A stretch of DNA of 64,000 nt, from assembly GCA_009617715.1 (NCBI GenBank), contig VTFK01000333.1:372001-436000 (forward strand), given 5' to 3'. Origin of the DNA: Plectrocnemia conspersa. Taxonomy: Eukaryota > Arthropoda > Insecta > Trichoptera > Polycentropodidae. The notes beneath the pieces are model-generated. The model saw only the letters and a program-made list of their open reading frames with translations, was not told the origin of the DNA and ran no database searches. This document shows, in pieces, positions 12,003 to 21,920 of the stretch; the first letter of the stretch is position 1; the number at the start of each line of letters is the position of its first letter. The translations under genes were made by a program, and so were the position numbers.

Positions 12003-13090
12003 TTTTTAGATTAAATTAAGACTATCGTGGCCTAACAGGTTACCCCAATGCGCCACGGTGGTCGAAAACAAATTTTAAATTTATAAAACATAAAAAAACG
12101 TATATACACATAAATATAACAATACTTAAACATTACAAAAAATTATAAAATATTAAAATTAAATGATACAAACTGGATCAGATCCTCGTAGCTAACATTA
12201 AATAAGTCAATATATAATGCCAGCGTATTCAGGAGCCGGATGGCCACAGCTATAGGCGAGTCGGCAAGTGCGGATGTCCTAGCCCTAACGGCCATCAAAA
12301 GAGGTCTCGATCGTGATTCTCGAAAATGTTCCGGAACCCAAAACTGGAATTCCTCGAGAATAGCTGGATTGTCGACAGCACCTTTTAGTAATTTGAAAAA
12401 ATGCTTAGCGACATACAGCTTTCTGCGAGAACTCAGAGAATCATATCCCAACGATCCTAAAAGAAAGGCGCTGGGATATAAGTACGGATAATAACCAAAT
12501 GTCCTTTTGTAAAGGTATCTTAAATACCTTTTTTGAATTTTTTCCACTAAAAGGGAATATTTGGCTATTCGGGGATTCCAAATTATAGATCCCGATTCAA
12601 GAATGCTACGAACTAAAGTGTCATAGAGGATGCGAATAACTGACGGATCGTCAAAGTGAAAGGCATTCCTCATAACAAAGCTGAGCATCTTTGAAGATTT
12701 ATCACAGACGTCGTGTATGTGAAGAGAGAACCTCCATTTGCTCTCGAAAGTGATTCCTAGATCTTTAATGGAAGTTTTTCTAATCAAAATGTTACCACCG
12801 AGATGGTAGAAATAAGCTAATGGCGAACGGGATCGAGAAAATGACACAGTATGGCACTTTCCGACACTAAAGGGCAGACGGTTAATGGAAGCCCATCTCC
12901 ACAGAGAGTCTAAATCACTCTGTAGAGAGAAGGAGTCTACAACAGATCGAATGCATTTATATAATTTTAAATCATCTGCGTACAGAAGAAAACTTGAATT
13001 TTTAATTGCTGTATTTATGTCATTAATAAATAACACAAAAAGCAGAGGTCCCAGATTGGATCCTTGAGGAACCACCGAAGATCTAAAATT
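12003..13090 (-). mobile_element. 5'-truncated non-LTR retrotransposon (copy 2)
   Basis: Reading on the minus strand, the element starts inside the reverse transcriptase gene near 13090, runs through the end of the ORF at about 12143 and a ~100 bp 3' UTR, and ends near 12003 with a TTTAATCTAAAAAAA tail. The 3' UTR contains the family's terminal hairpin (GCCACGGTGGT at 12052-12062 against ACTATCGTGGC at 12021-12031, two mismatches). The same 3' end is found in the copy at 27611-28785. 5' truncation is the normal outcome of target-primed insertion of LINE-like elements. Confidence 0.93.
12021..12062 (-). other. 3'-terminal stem-loop of the non-LTR element, copy 2
   Basis: Arms of 11 nt enclose a 20 nt loop (GCATTGGGGTAACCTGTTAG in the sense direction). 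The loop is the same as in the copy at 28720-28761. Two arm positions no longer pair. In several LINE families a 3' stem-loop is the reverse transcriptase recognition site; that role is inferred here. Confidence 0.75.
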
Positions 13091-13123
13091 TAATACTGAT
13101 TCAATTTTTAAGAAAGTATACAT
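12143..13123 (-). pseudogene. reverse transcriptase C-terminal half of a Jockey/CR1-like non-LTR element
   Basis: The frame is open for 326 codons, but roughly the first 17 residues come from flanking DNA; homology to the other copy begins at SSVVPQGS. It carries the RT motif VPQGSNLGPLLFVLFINDI, the catalytic FLLYADDLKLY, the KDLGITFESKWRFSLHI thumb-region motif typical of arthropod LINEs, and the VEKIQKRYLRYLYK region. No endonuclease or N-terminal RT motifs are present, because the element is truncated. The YADD box and the rest of the frame are intact, so this copy is young or slowly decaying, but a protein without the first half of RT cannot be active. The clade (Jockey/CR1/I group) is judged by motif style only. 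Confidence 0.9.
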
Positions 13124-13860
13124 TAAAAACTTTTTAAGATTGATTATTCATATGATATGTTTCATTTAGAATAGAATATCTTATGAATTTATTGTAAATT
13201 AAAATTTAATTCTTTATAAAAATAAAATTTTATTTTAAAATAATTCTACTTCTATTCTTGTAACTACAAAAATATTTTTTTGTGATAATATTTATTTTCG
13301 CTGTTACAATAAGCATAATACTTTTATAGAGACTATAAAACAGTTATCGGTGTATTTATGTGTATTTTTTTTTGAAAAGAAAAATCTACTGATAAAAGAT
13401 TATTTATATTTTGATGTTGCATACATCTGAAATAAAATATTTTTTAATGCTATTCTTAAAATAGTCAAATAAACATTAACTAAGCTCTCGTTTGCTTTGG
13501 GGCACTATTATTAAGTTACAGTGTATATTTTTAAAACAGCATTTTATAGTAACACTATGAATCTAAGATTTTGACACAAGTCTCTTTCGTAACGATCAGC
13601 CTTTTATCGCTAAAGTTGTTTTGTAATTAAAAACCTTTTTAAATCATGCAATGTCTACTTTAAAAAAATACTTGTTTTAATCAATAGTCCTTAACACTTT
13701 TCGTCATATAATATAAAAATCGCTTTGTCCTTCAAAAATAGCTTTAAAAAATAGGTTATTTAATAAAGCACATATTGAGTTATAAATAACTATTCATTCA
13801 AACAAGGAACAAAAACGTTTTAAATTAATACTTAATTTATTATCCTTATAAAAACGCATC
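13091..13860. other. AT-rich spacer
   Basis: No gene or repeat was recognised. Confidence 0.5.
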
Positions 13861-14510
13861 TCAACATTAATCATAAAAACGCAGACGCATCTGGGGCCGC
13901 GGATGAAAAATGATACCATTTTGCACCTACGTTTATATTAAAATTTCGTTCCGTTACCGCAAGCAAAACAAAAAATAAACAAGATCGTGTCGTGATAACG
14001 TCCTTAAAAGGTTTTTTTCCATAATATTACCATCCAAAAAATTGATCAAAAATCCTGACCGCGGGGAGCGGCTCCCGAGTGACAGAATGATGAAATGAAA
14101 GCTCTACTCGTTTGGACGGTTGCCCGGGTTCCCACATATCCTAGCCCGGTGGTCTCAGATTTGATAAAACAATCTGAGAATATGCATATTTTGCTCTTTG
14201 TGTATTATACAGTGGGTATTGATATTAATCGCGATCCTACTTTATGGCAGGCCGATGATAATTTGTCGAAACGTCTTTTGGCATCGGCACAATGAAAATG
14301 CCGATTGAGCTGCCACGAGATCCGGCTCAGATGGGTCGATACGCAAATTTTGCGACTTGGCATTAACGACGTCGGTCATGTCATCCGTCTTGCCCATCTC
14401 GATTCATAAATCGACCGGGAGAAAAAAGGGCAGGTAGAGGGTTAAAAAGGGGTGCATGCGCGATAACGTGGCGTTTGCGTGCGTGAGGTTGGTGCATTCA
14501 ATAAAAATAT
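13861..14510. other. complex block, candidate regulatory
   Basis: This is mixed-composition sequence with GACCGCGGGGAGCGGCTCCC near 14058, an octamer-like ATGCATATTTTGC near 14182, and GAGATCCGGCTCAGATGGGT near 14318. Two short plus-strand ORFs lack domains. It reads as noncoding, possibly conserved, DNA directly upstream of the hAT insertion. Confidence 0.3.
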
Positions 14511-14599
14511 TTAATTAAAAATGCATTTTTTTTATTATATTATACAAAATCTACAAGTTGCATCAAATCAATTTTTAAAATTCTGTCTATGCTGTACTA

Positions 14600-15660
14600 C
14601 AGTGATTGGCAAACTATGGCCCGCGAACTAAAAATAAATTGTACATGTTCAAACTCTTTAAAATTTCAAAGTTTGCACTATAACGAAAAGTTGGAAAGTT
14701 TATAACAAAATATTTTGAGCAAAACGAATTTTTTCTGCGAAAAAAAATATAGCTAAATTTGGTTTAAGAATAGCTTATTTAATTACTAATAAAATAAAAC
14801 TATTCACCGATGATCAATTATTAAAATCAGGAATGATTATTGTAGCTGAAGAAGTGTGTATATTTATTTTAATTTTTACCGTTGCTGAGCACATTGTGAG
14901 TAACATCAATAGCCAATTTAAATGTTGGGTAAATTATTTCGAGAGATGTTTTTTGACTCTACTTAGTGCTTAACAAATATTTTCGAGTCTCGGCGCTCTA
15001 TGTCAAATTTTGCGAAATCGCGAATATTTTGTAACCATTAGTAATGATTTTTGGAGGTTTATGTAGACAGATAGTTAGTAAGTGAGTTGCTTCTTTGCAC
15101 CACATTGAATTAAAAGTTACAATTATAAATTTATGAATATTTTTTTAATATCGGTCTTTTTGTAATTACATTTTAAAAACTACTGACTTTACGCTCGTTA
15201 CTTGGTTGCTACTGTTTATTCAATTAGTCAATTCTATGTTTAAAGTGACGCTTCTATGAATAGCCTGCATGGAATAACTACAAATGAAAATATTTTTAAT
15301 GAAGTTGGAAAAACGTACACAAAGTACAATCTCAAGTAAAATTTACCAAAAATAATTTCGAGACTTTTTAACAGAAATGTAAAACTTGTTCTACCATATC
15401 ATAGTTTAAGTTATATTAAGATTTTTGCAACCCAGAAAAGCGATTTAAATTTTTCTAAACAAAAAAACCCACCCTCAGGAACTTTCATCAAACACGGAAT
15501 GACCTTGGAAATTAGTGCAAATATCATATTGAATTTCGTAACGAATTTTACTTTGAACTACAAGAAAAAACAGAAAACTGCCAATGATTAAGTCATCATT
15601 AACATTAAGCTGCTTTTTTATTCCCATGCTGTCAAAAAATTTAAAATAAATTATATACTT
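14600..15660 (+). mobile_element. degenerate hAT transposon (GTF2IRD2/ZBED-like transposase), 5' part
   Basis: The left end at 14600 reads CAGTGATTGGCAAACTATGG followed by CCCGCGAAC, a classic hAT terminal sequence. Downstream on the same strand, broken frames encode hAT transposase pieces in the expected order: IAYLITNKIKLFTDDQLLKS then VAEEVC (14745-14850), SLHGITTNENIFNEVGKTYT then KYNLK (about 15261-15340), and LNFVTNFTLNYKKKQKTAND near 15530-15600. The last resembles the hAT C-terminal region before the dimerisation domain. Internal stops, frameshifts and missing middle segments make it inactive. No right terminal repeat was found; the sequence gives way to the Penelope-like element at about 15665. 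Confidence 0.8.
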
Positions 15661-15699
15661 AGCTTTTTAAGATGTAAAGGCTTGCGTATCGCGCATTTC

Positions 15700-15745
15700 G
15701 TTTGCCGACGTTTCGACCACCGATGTTAGGGTCATCATCTTGACT
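15700..15745 (-). ncRNA. hammerhead-ribozyme-like motif of the Penelope-like terminal repeat, decayed
   Basis: On the minus strand GATGATGACC is followed, after CTAACATCGGT, by GGTCGAAACGTC. GACC and GGTC form a short helix II, and GATGA and GAAAC are the conserved hammerhead core boxes, with GTC as the presumed cleavage triplet. The first two positions of CUGAUGA read AA, and no clear helix I partner is present, so self-cleavage is unlikely. Hammerhead motifs are known from the terminal repeats of Penelope-like elements. Confidence 0.5.
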
Positions 15746-15884
15746 TTATCTGGACTTTATCTCAGCCGCAGCAGACTTTTCAGTGGCGTTGTTTTTGATT
15801 CGATCTTGTGACTTGTTATTTTTTTATTTGTTTGTTTGTTTGTTTGTTGGTTACTAAGGAAATAAAAAGTATATAAATTTTCAA

Positions 15885-16354
15885 ATTTATATGTTTAAAT
15901 GTATTTATATTTGTGTGGATAATGTTAAAATCTAATTTAGCTTTGTTTATAGCCGATAACCAGGTATTTAAAAGTGTTTTCGCGTCGTCCCTTTTATTTA
16001 GTGCTATTTTTCTTTTAATTTCGATTTCAATTGCATCTCAATAATTTTTTACAATTGTGTTTTAAATTTTGCTTAAAGTTTATATGGTGATTTTTATCGA
16101 AAGTGTGGTTTGTTAAAGTTGATTTTTTATTAAAGCATTTAATCGCGTTTCTATGTTCTGTTTTTTTTTTTATGAAATTCTACGGTTTGTCTGTCCAGGG
16201 TAAACTTTGCTAAAATTTCCACAGTAAATTTTTGCATATGACTTATTATTAATTTTGTCTTTTTCATTAAGTAGTATAGTTTTTATTTTATTTTTAAATT
16301 TAAAAATTGTTCTAATACCCACTTTTTCGGAAATCCCCCGAACATATGGTTTTA
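15885..16354 (-). pseudogene. Penelope-like GIY-YIG endonuclease, degenerate
   Basis: Translation of the minus strand gives LKPYVRGISEKVGIRTIFKF as the linker. This is followed by a Cys/Gly segment and VYPGQTNRRIS, corresponding to the YIGQT-R core, and after a frameshift in a poly-A run by TEHRNAIKCFNKKSTLTNHT. A further frameshift leads to ALNKRDDAKTLLNTWLSAIN, the usual C-terminal segment. In Penelope-like elements this domain nicks DNA for target-primed reverse transcription. The first tyrosine of GIY is replaced by other residues, YIG reads YPG, and several stops are present, so the protein is dead. The family call is confident because four blocks occur in the right order. Confidence 0.8.
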
Positions 16355-16400
16355 AATTTTTTAATAATATTTACATTTTTATTATTATTTTGATTTTCAT

Positions 16401-17100
16401 TGTGAATATTAGTGTTTGGTAAACCTTTGGGGTATTACAGCCAGTAAGACGTAGGTGGAAAATTTTATTAGAATATATTACATATGCGTCAGATTATGAT
16501 GGGCAAGATGTTTTCTCCGAGCGCTGGTGGAGGAGCTGGCGCAGGGATGTTGTCCGTGGAAGATCATTTGCGTTCTGGTTGATGTGGCAGCGACAGTATT
16601 GCGGATGTTGATCTCTTTTTGCTGCGGTGCTCGTATGGTGGGGTTTATCCCTCGCTGGTGTCTGCCGGATTTTGTCAGTGACTGCCGGTGACTGACCTCT
16701 CCTCATTGGATCTCCAGGCTTATGTATTCAGAACTGCAAAGCTTGATGACCAATCACAATCATGCAGCGATCATCCAGCCATTCGTTGCACTCGCTTCTT
16801 AGAACAACAAAATTAATATACGCCTTTAGAGAGCGACATTTGCTTGCTGGATAACTGCAAGGTTGAATTGTGCAACAAGAATTTTGTGCTATTTGTCTTC
16901 CGGTGATATATTGTTTCCCGTGACCGTTTCGTAATTAAAAATATGCATTTAATGCACTGGAGAATCCTTGCATGCTATTTATATTAAACACTCCTTTTTT
17001 TTAGCCTTTTCCACCTTTAATATTTTTATAAGTACAAATACCTTACATCAAAATATTAAACAAGATATCAGAAAATAATTACAAAATAAATATTGAACGT
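16401..17100. other. unassigned mixed-composition block
   Basis: A GC-richer stretch at 16490-16740 (for example GGTGGAGGAGCTGGCGCAGG near 16526) carries a 70-codon minus-strand ORF without a recognisable domain. It could be a further part of the Penelope-like element, another transposon, or host DNA. 16970-17100 is AT-rich. Confidence 0.3.
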
Positions 17101-17893
17101 CTATAATAAGTTTTTGTTCATGTGTCGCAGCTTTAATACAAAAACGTGTATTACAAACACACTTGACGAGTAGAAATTACATAAACACATTTATTTTTAA
17201 AGTCTCGCATAAAGCGATGACGTACAATCTTGTCGTGTTTCTTTATAATAAAAATGTCAATGCAATCATTCATTGTGACGACTACATGGATATGAAATAT
17301 TGCACCGTTACCATATTTTTATTATATTTCAGTTTATCCCGTTTAACTTTCCATCACATATTCCCACTACTATATATGGCACGTTTTAATAACCTGACTG
17401 ACAATTTATAACTAATTCATACGATTTATTAAACATTAAAATGTAAACATGCGCTGTGAGAACTGAGACCGTAAAGCATAGACAAAAAGCTGTCCCATTC
17501 GCCAATCTGTTCCTTCATATCAATAATCGATGCCAACTGAGAAAAAAGTTTATATGCAACGTTACAAAACCACATAAGAATTACTGCCGCATGACCAAAA
17601 AATATCTTGAGTTATGATTCTCCAAAACAAATTATTAACATATTTTTTATCAATCGCATTCGCATAATAATTCATATATTTTTAGCAATCATATTATATT
17701 ATTTTCAAGTCTCGATACTTTTCAGTCATTCTGCGAGTTCACAGTACGCCGCTTTGCATTTGTTCGTATATCAAGATACTTATCTAGAGCAGATTTACAA
17801 TAGTTTGCAAATGCAAAATCAAAATACTCGGATATGTGTACACATATGTATGTGCAGTAAAAGCTCTCGGTTCAATTTGATCTTTCGGTTCAG
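17101..17893. other. mixed-composition block, no gene assigned
   Basis: Several short plus-strand ORFs follow each other here, but their translations are hydrophobic or AT-driven and carry no domain. The block leads into the candidate exon at 17894. Confidence 0.25.
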
Positions 17894-18065
17894 CCATTGA
17901 CGTTTTTTGCGTATGAATATATATTGAGATCGATCATTGGCGATAAGGACAAAATGTACTGGGAAAACGATAAATTTGCATTAAAGTGTCGATCGACAAT
18001 AGATCCTAACCATCGGCAATCGATCTTCTTCGGTTTGTCTTTTGTACTGAGCACAAACGAACCGC
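17894..18065 (+). CDS. candidate single exon of unknown gene (weak)
   Basis: A frame of 57 codons lies between an acceptor-like site (pyrimidine-rich TTTGATCTTTCGGTTCAG ending at 17893) and a strong donor-like site (CGC then GTAAGTATG from 18066). The translation includes YILRSIIGDKDKMYWENDKF and, near its end, RQSIFFGLSFVLS. The latter faintly resembles the first strand of 53BP1-type BRCT domains. No partner exon was found in the window, so this may be a chance open frame, an orphan exon of a long gene, or part of a mobile element. Confidence 0.2.
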
Positions 18066-18369
18066 GTAAGTATGTAAATTTAGGTTTATGTAAATAATTA
18101 ACGAATGGAAAATTTTGTTAAATTTATTTTATAAGAATATTTTCAATCGATTTTTCAATTACATATTAATTATATGATATTTGCTATTATCGCACCGAAT
18201 AAAAAATTAGTGTTGACAAAGAATATTTAAAAGTAGAATTTTGTATAAATTTATAAAATCATCGTGATAGAAATCCCTAAAAATAATATTTTATAATAAT
18301 ATTACCTTTTTTGTGGCAAAAGGCTGGCGAAAGTGAAACATATTGTTGATTTTTTTTTAGTCAAGTTCA
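18066..18369. other. AT-rich spacer
   Basis: No gene or repeat was recognised between the candidate exon and the piggyBac remnant. Confidence 0.45.
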
Positions 18370-19338
18370 ATAATGTTTACAAGTCAAAGCAAAATCGTTC
18401 CCTGGATGAGTGAATGGTTAGGTAGATTTATATTTCGAGTATTCAGTCCTGTACCAAAAATGGAATATTGAATAGAATAGTTTGCGAATCAGATACCGAT
18501 TATATTTGTAGTATCAAATTATACACCGGAAATGCAGAAAGATTAGTAAACACGACGATAAAAGTACTAAACCCGTATCTGGACAAGTAGCACCGTGTTT
18601 ATGTTTACAATTTTAAAATAGCGCAAAATATGTAAAAATAATATGTAAAACTGAACTTTGTGGCACAATTTAGAAAAATAGCCAGAATCTCAAAAATATA
18701 AAATTAAGGTCCCGACAGATGCAACATGGCAGAAAAAGGTACAACGCTTATCCAAATTTGGAAAACAACAAGAAAAGAGATTTCAAAATACCTACATTTC
18801 ATAACAGCTAGTTGATAGTCACGGAAAAAAAACAGAACGACCGACCTTACAATATATAATCCTCAATGTATGACTGTAATACATTTTTGAAAGGTGTTGA
18901 CAGCAACGATCATTACCTAGTTACCTAACATTATGAAAAAACAATGGAATAAACATAAAAAAGGTTGTTATGGTATTTGTTTCAATGCGCATTGTTTTAT
19001 TCGTTCAGTGTCTATCAAAATTTTAATCGTAACGGTAAATTTAAATTCTTAGATTTTCTTTTGAGTAAGGCTAGATGCAGAATTCAGTGAAATCTATCGA
19101 TTCTGTGGACATTTTATCAGTTTCTACCAAATCTTGCCGTGCCCGTGATGTCGATCCACCGGAAAGGCTTTCGGATAAGCTAAAAAATCATCCGCCATTA
19201 AAAATATATGTGAAAAGAAAGTGTCGTGTTTGTTCTGCACATGGAATGAGGAAAGATACAGCATACATGTGCAGAATTTGTGAAATTTCGCTTCATAATC
19301 ACGAGTGTTTTTATACGTATCAAAAAATATTGAAATAG
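18370..19338 (+). pseudogene. piggyBac-like transposase, dead copy
   Basis: Blocks in piggyBac order are readable across several frames. They are NRSLDE at 18391; a RIVCESDTDYICSIKLYTGN block at about 18478; IKVLNPYLDK, a stop, then HRVYVYNF at about 18560-18615; a FLKGVDSNDHY block at about 18880; and an open C-terminal frame at 19075-19338. That last frame ends with KRKCRVCSAHGMRKDT, then YMCRICEISLHNHECF, the cysteine-rich zinc finger of the family. Two of the three catalytic aspartates appear replaced (Glu in CESDTDY, Tyr in VYVYNF), while the third (GVDSND) remains. The N-terminal half is missing. Only the last 88 codons are still open. Confidence 0.85.
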
Positions 19339-19362
19339 ATAAAAAAATAAATATAAATAGTT

Positions 19363-19446
19363 ATATAGTGTGGTTAAAAAGTGTAATGGTGAAAATAAAT
19401 GTGTCTGTGACAGTTGTAAGCAGAAAAAGGACGCCGAAAAATTTGG
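19363..19446 (+). other. cysteine-rich mini-frame ending at a donor-like site
   Basis: Directly after the piggyBac stop, a frame encodes KKCNGENKCVCDSCKQKKDA, then EKF, and runs into GGTGAGTGC, a good splice-donor match. Four cysteines in 15 residues suggest a metal-binding knuckle. It may be a leftover of the transposon or an exon fragment; I cannot assign it. Confidence 0.2.
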
Positions 19447-19461
19447 TGAGTGCAAATTCTA

Positions 19462-20135
19462 TTATATTATAAACGGATATTTTTTAAAAATCGTTTGTAC
19501 AAAAAATTATAGAAGCGTTTAAGCATACATAGTATTAAATTATAAATAACTGGTTTGAAAGCATTGCATCTATTTTCAATTTACACAAAATATTAGGAAT
19601 GAAAAATACATATTTATTCGTTCATGATTTTATTCCTTAGAGATTCTTTTAAGCGCAATATTTTTTAAAAATTATTTTACGATAAAATAATACGGCAATA
19701 ATTTATATGAATTGTAGATTTTCCCTCTAGTTCCTTAAATGTGAATCATTACGATTTTCCAAATAGTGAGAAAATTTCAAAATAACAAACACACGGTAAA
19801 AATGTTCTTAGGTTAATGAATGATATTTTTTTGGAAGTGCTTTAATTACCGTGCTATTTAATTTATCTAACGATTAACGATTAGTAACGATTTTATTTTT
19901 TAATTTTGCAATAACATACAGAATTTCAGGTTGAAAAACTTTGTTAATTGATGTATTATCAACCGCGGATGTTTCGATTTCTTTTGATTGGATTAATTTT
20001 ATGATTACCTAGTCAAACAGTTTTAACCCTAAAATCCATTTCTGTTCAAGGAGTGTAACATAAAATATTGTTTTATAGATGAAAAAAATAATTATGGTCC
20101 TTACATTTCATAAAAAATTCATGTGCCTCAAAAAG
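19462..20135. repeat. direct duplication, unit 1
   Basis: This stretch matches 20398-21050 throughout, beginning at AAACGGATATTTTTT (19471 and 20410) and including CATATTTATTCGTTCATGAT and AATAGTGAGAAAATTTCAAA in both. The offset drifts from 939 to about 915 bp. It is noncoding. It begins just after the piggyBac remnant and may be that element's 3' noncoding part or host DNA duplicated beside it. Confidence 0.9.
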
Positions 20136-20397
20136 GCGATGTCTCATTGCATTGCGTCGCAATGAGATAAAACGAGTCTTTTTACAAAAATTTGCAATTA
20201 AATTTAGTTTATTTTTTATTTGACAGTACGTATAAATAGTATACTACCATCTCTAATTATCATATTAAGATAAACTTGACGGTATTCCAGTTTTTTTCAA
20301 TAAAAGAAAACGCATGACGCAGGACTCATGCCTTAGTTCACGGCCACTAAACAATGTTCTTTAAAGACTCGTATACGAGTCCTCGGGCGTTAAGCTG
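20136..20397. other. spacer with two palindromes and a possible piggyBac end
   Basis: TCTCATTGC and GCAATGAGA form a 9 bp inverted repeat near 20142-20167, and GACTCGTATACGAGTC at about 20367-20382 is a perfect 16 bp palindrome. The latter is followed by CTCGGGCG and TTAA at 20390-20393. A terminus next to TTAA with an internal palindrome is compatible with a piggyBac right end, but no matching left end was found. Confidence 0.4.
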
Positions 20398-21050
20398 TTA
20401 ATATATTATAAACGGATATTTTTTATAAATCGTTAAGTATTTATACTTACATATTATTAAATTATAAGTAACTGGTTTGTAACTACTGCAACCATTTTCA
20501 ATTTACACAAAATAATTGAAATGAAAAATACATATTTATTCGTTCATGATTTTATTCCTGAGAGATTATTTTAAGTGCAATAATATTTTTTTTCAATTAT
20601 TTTACGATAAACTAATACGGTGATAATTTATCTGAATTGTAGCTGTTCCTCCTAGTTCCTTAAATGTGAATCATTGCGGTTTTCCAAATAGTGAGAAAAT
20701 TTCAAAATAACAAACACCCGGTAAAAATGTTCGTAAGTTAATAGATGATATTATTTGCAAGTTCTTTAATTACTGTGCTATCTAATTTATCTACATATAC
20801 CGTAACGATTTTATTTTTTAATTTTGCAATAACATACAGAATTTCAGGTTGAAAAAATTTGTTAATTGATGTACTATCAACCGGTATGTTACGATTTCTT
20901 TTAATTGGATTGGTTTTATGTTTACCTAGCCAGATAGTTTAACCTTGAAATTTATTTCTGTTCAGAAGTATAACATAAAATATTGTTTTTTATATGAAAT
21001 AAATAATTCTGGTTCATACATTTTATAAAAAAATTCACGTGCCGCAAAAA
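20398..21050. repeat. direct duplication, unit 2
   Basis: Second unit of the duplication at 19462-20135, same orientation. Substitutions and small indels are spread evenly, so the event is old. The unit ends near 21050 with GATGAA and TTCATC forming a small inverted repeat at the place where unit 1 also has one. Confidence 0.9.
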
Positions 21051-21359
21051 AGATGAATGATTTTCATCTCTGCGTCTCCTTGACTAATCTTAGATGATTT
21101 AAGGCGGAATTATAACATCGATTACTTTTTTAACGGAATATTTACAATATGTTAATAAATACATATGCTACACATATGTGAAAGTTTCTTACATATTGTT
21201 CAACAAAAATTAATCAACTCATTGATAAAAAAAATTCCGGTGCTTCCAAACTTGTCCTTATGAATCTGAATTATAATTTAAAAATAATGATTCGATAATT
21301 GAAATAAGCTTTTTAACCCTTTTTAGATAATCATTGGTGGTCTTTTTTTCAATCCTTTT
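21051..21359. other. AT-rich spacer
   Basis: Nothing recognisable was seen. Confidence 0.45.
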
Positions 21360-21920
21360 TTAAACGACGTTTCGAATTGTGCTCGGTATTTGCAGATTTA
21401 CAGCATCTCTTCGGCGACAGGTCAAATTGACGAAACATATGTAATGCCAGTCGCGCCGCACCGAGGGTACGCGGGCAGGAAATCGTTATTTACTCTCGTC
21501 AGTCTCACAAGACTTAATTGAATTATTTTCCGATTGATGGCAGTCCGTTGTCTTTTGCGGAGCTGTTTGACATTGACAGAGCAGATCTCTTTGAGTGCGC
21601 CGATATTGGCGAGAAATATTCCCGGACGATTGAATTTCATTCACAAAACCCCATATATTTCATTGAATCGCCACAAAAAATCATTCGGTTGATTTCTCAC
21701 GCACCGTACTTACCTGACCCACAAAGGGTTAAAAATATCGGAAGCGTCGATTTCATGGCAGCTCTGAATCGGATCTCGATTGTACTTTGTGCACGTGTTC
21801 TAAGAACCACACTTCCTCAAGTTTTTGCTACAAAACCATGTTTTTTTCATATATTTCGCAGCATCACCTGTGCGGATTCGCTCACAAAAGAGCATCGATT
21901 TTTTCTATGGATATAGCGAT
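21360..21920. other. complex CpG-containing block, candidate regulatory
   Basis: This contains CAGTCGCGCCGCACCGAGGG near 21449. Open frames exist on both strands (132 codons plus, 72 codons minus), but neither translation resembles a known domain, and overlapping open frames in opposite directions are expected in CpG-containing mixed DNA. I treat it as noncoding. Confidence 0.3.

Larger units (their letters stand above)
15665..16400 (-). mobile_element. Penelope-like element remnant (GIY-YIG plus terminal region)
   Basis: On the minus strand a degenerate linker and GIY-YIG endonuclease (16354-15885) is followed by a (CAAA)n tract (15849-15825 region) and then a hammerhead-like motif near 15745-15700. 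Endonuclease followed by a terminal repeat carrying a ribozyme motif is the 3' arrangement of Penelope-like retroelements. The reverse transcriptase itself was not recognised upstream; only the linker next to the endonuclease remains. The element directly follows the broken hAT sequence and probably inserted into it. Confidence 0.75.

Noticed and set aside
21313..21736. TTAACCCTTT and AAAGGGTTAA about 420 bp apart, as if another piggyBac MITE
   Set aside because: The match ends after 10 bp and the interior is a complex block; likely chance.
21518..21916. 132-codon plus-strand ORF overlapped by a minus-strand ORF
   Set aside because: Open frames on both strands in a CpG-containing noncoding-type block; no domain.
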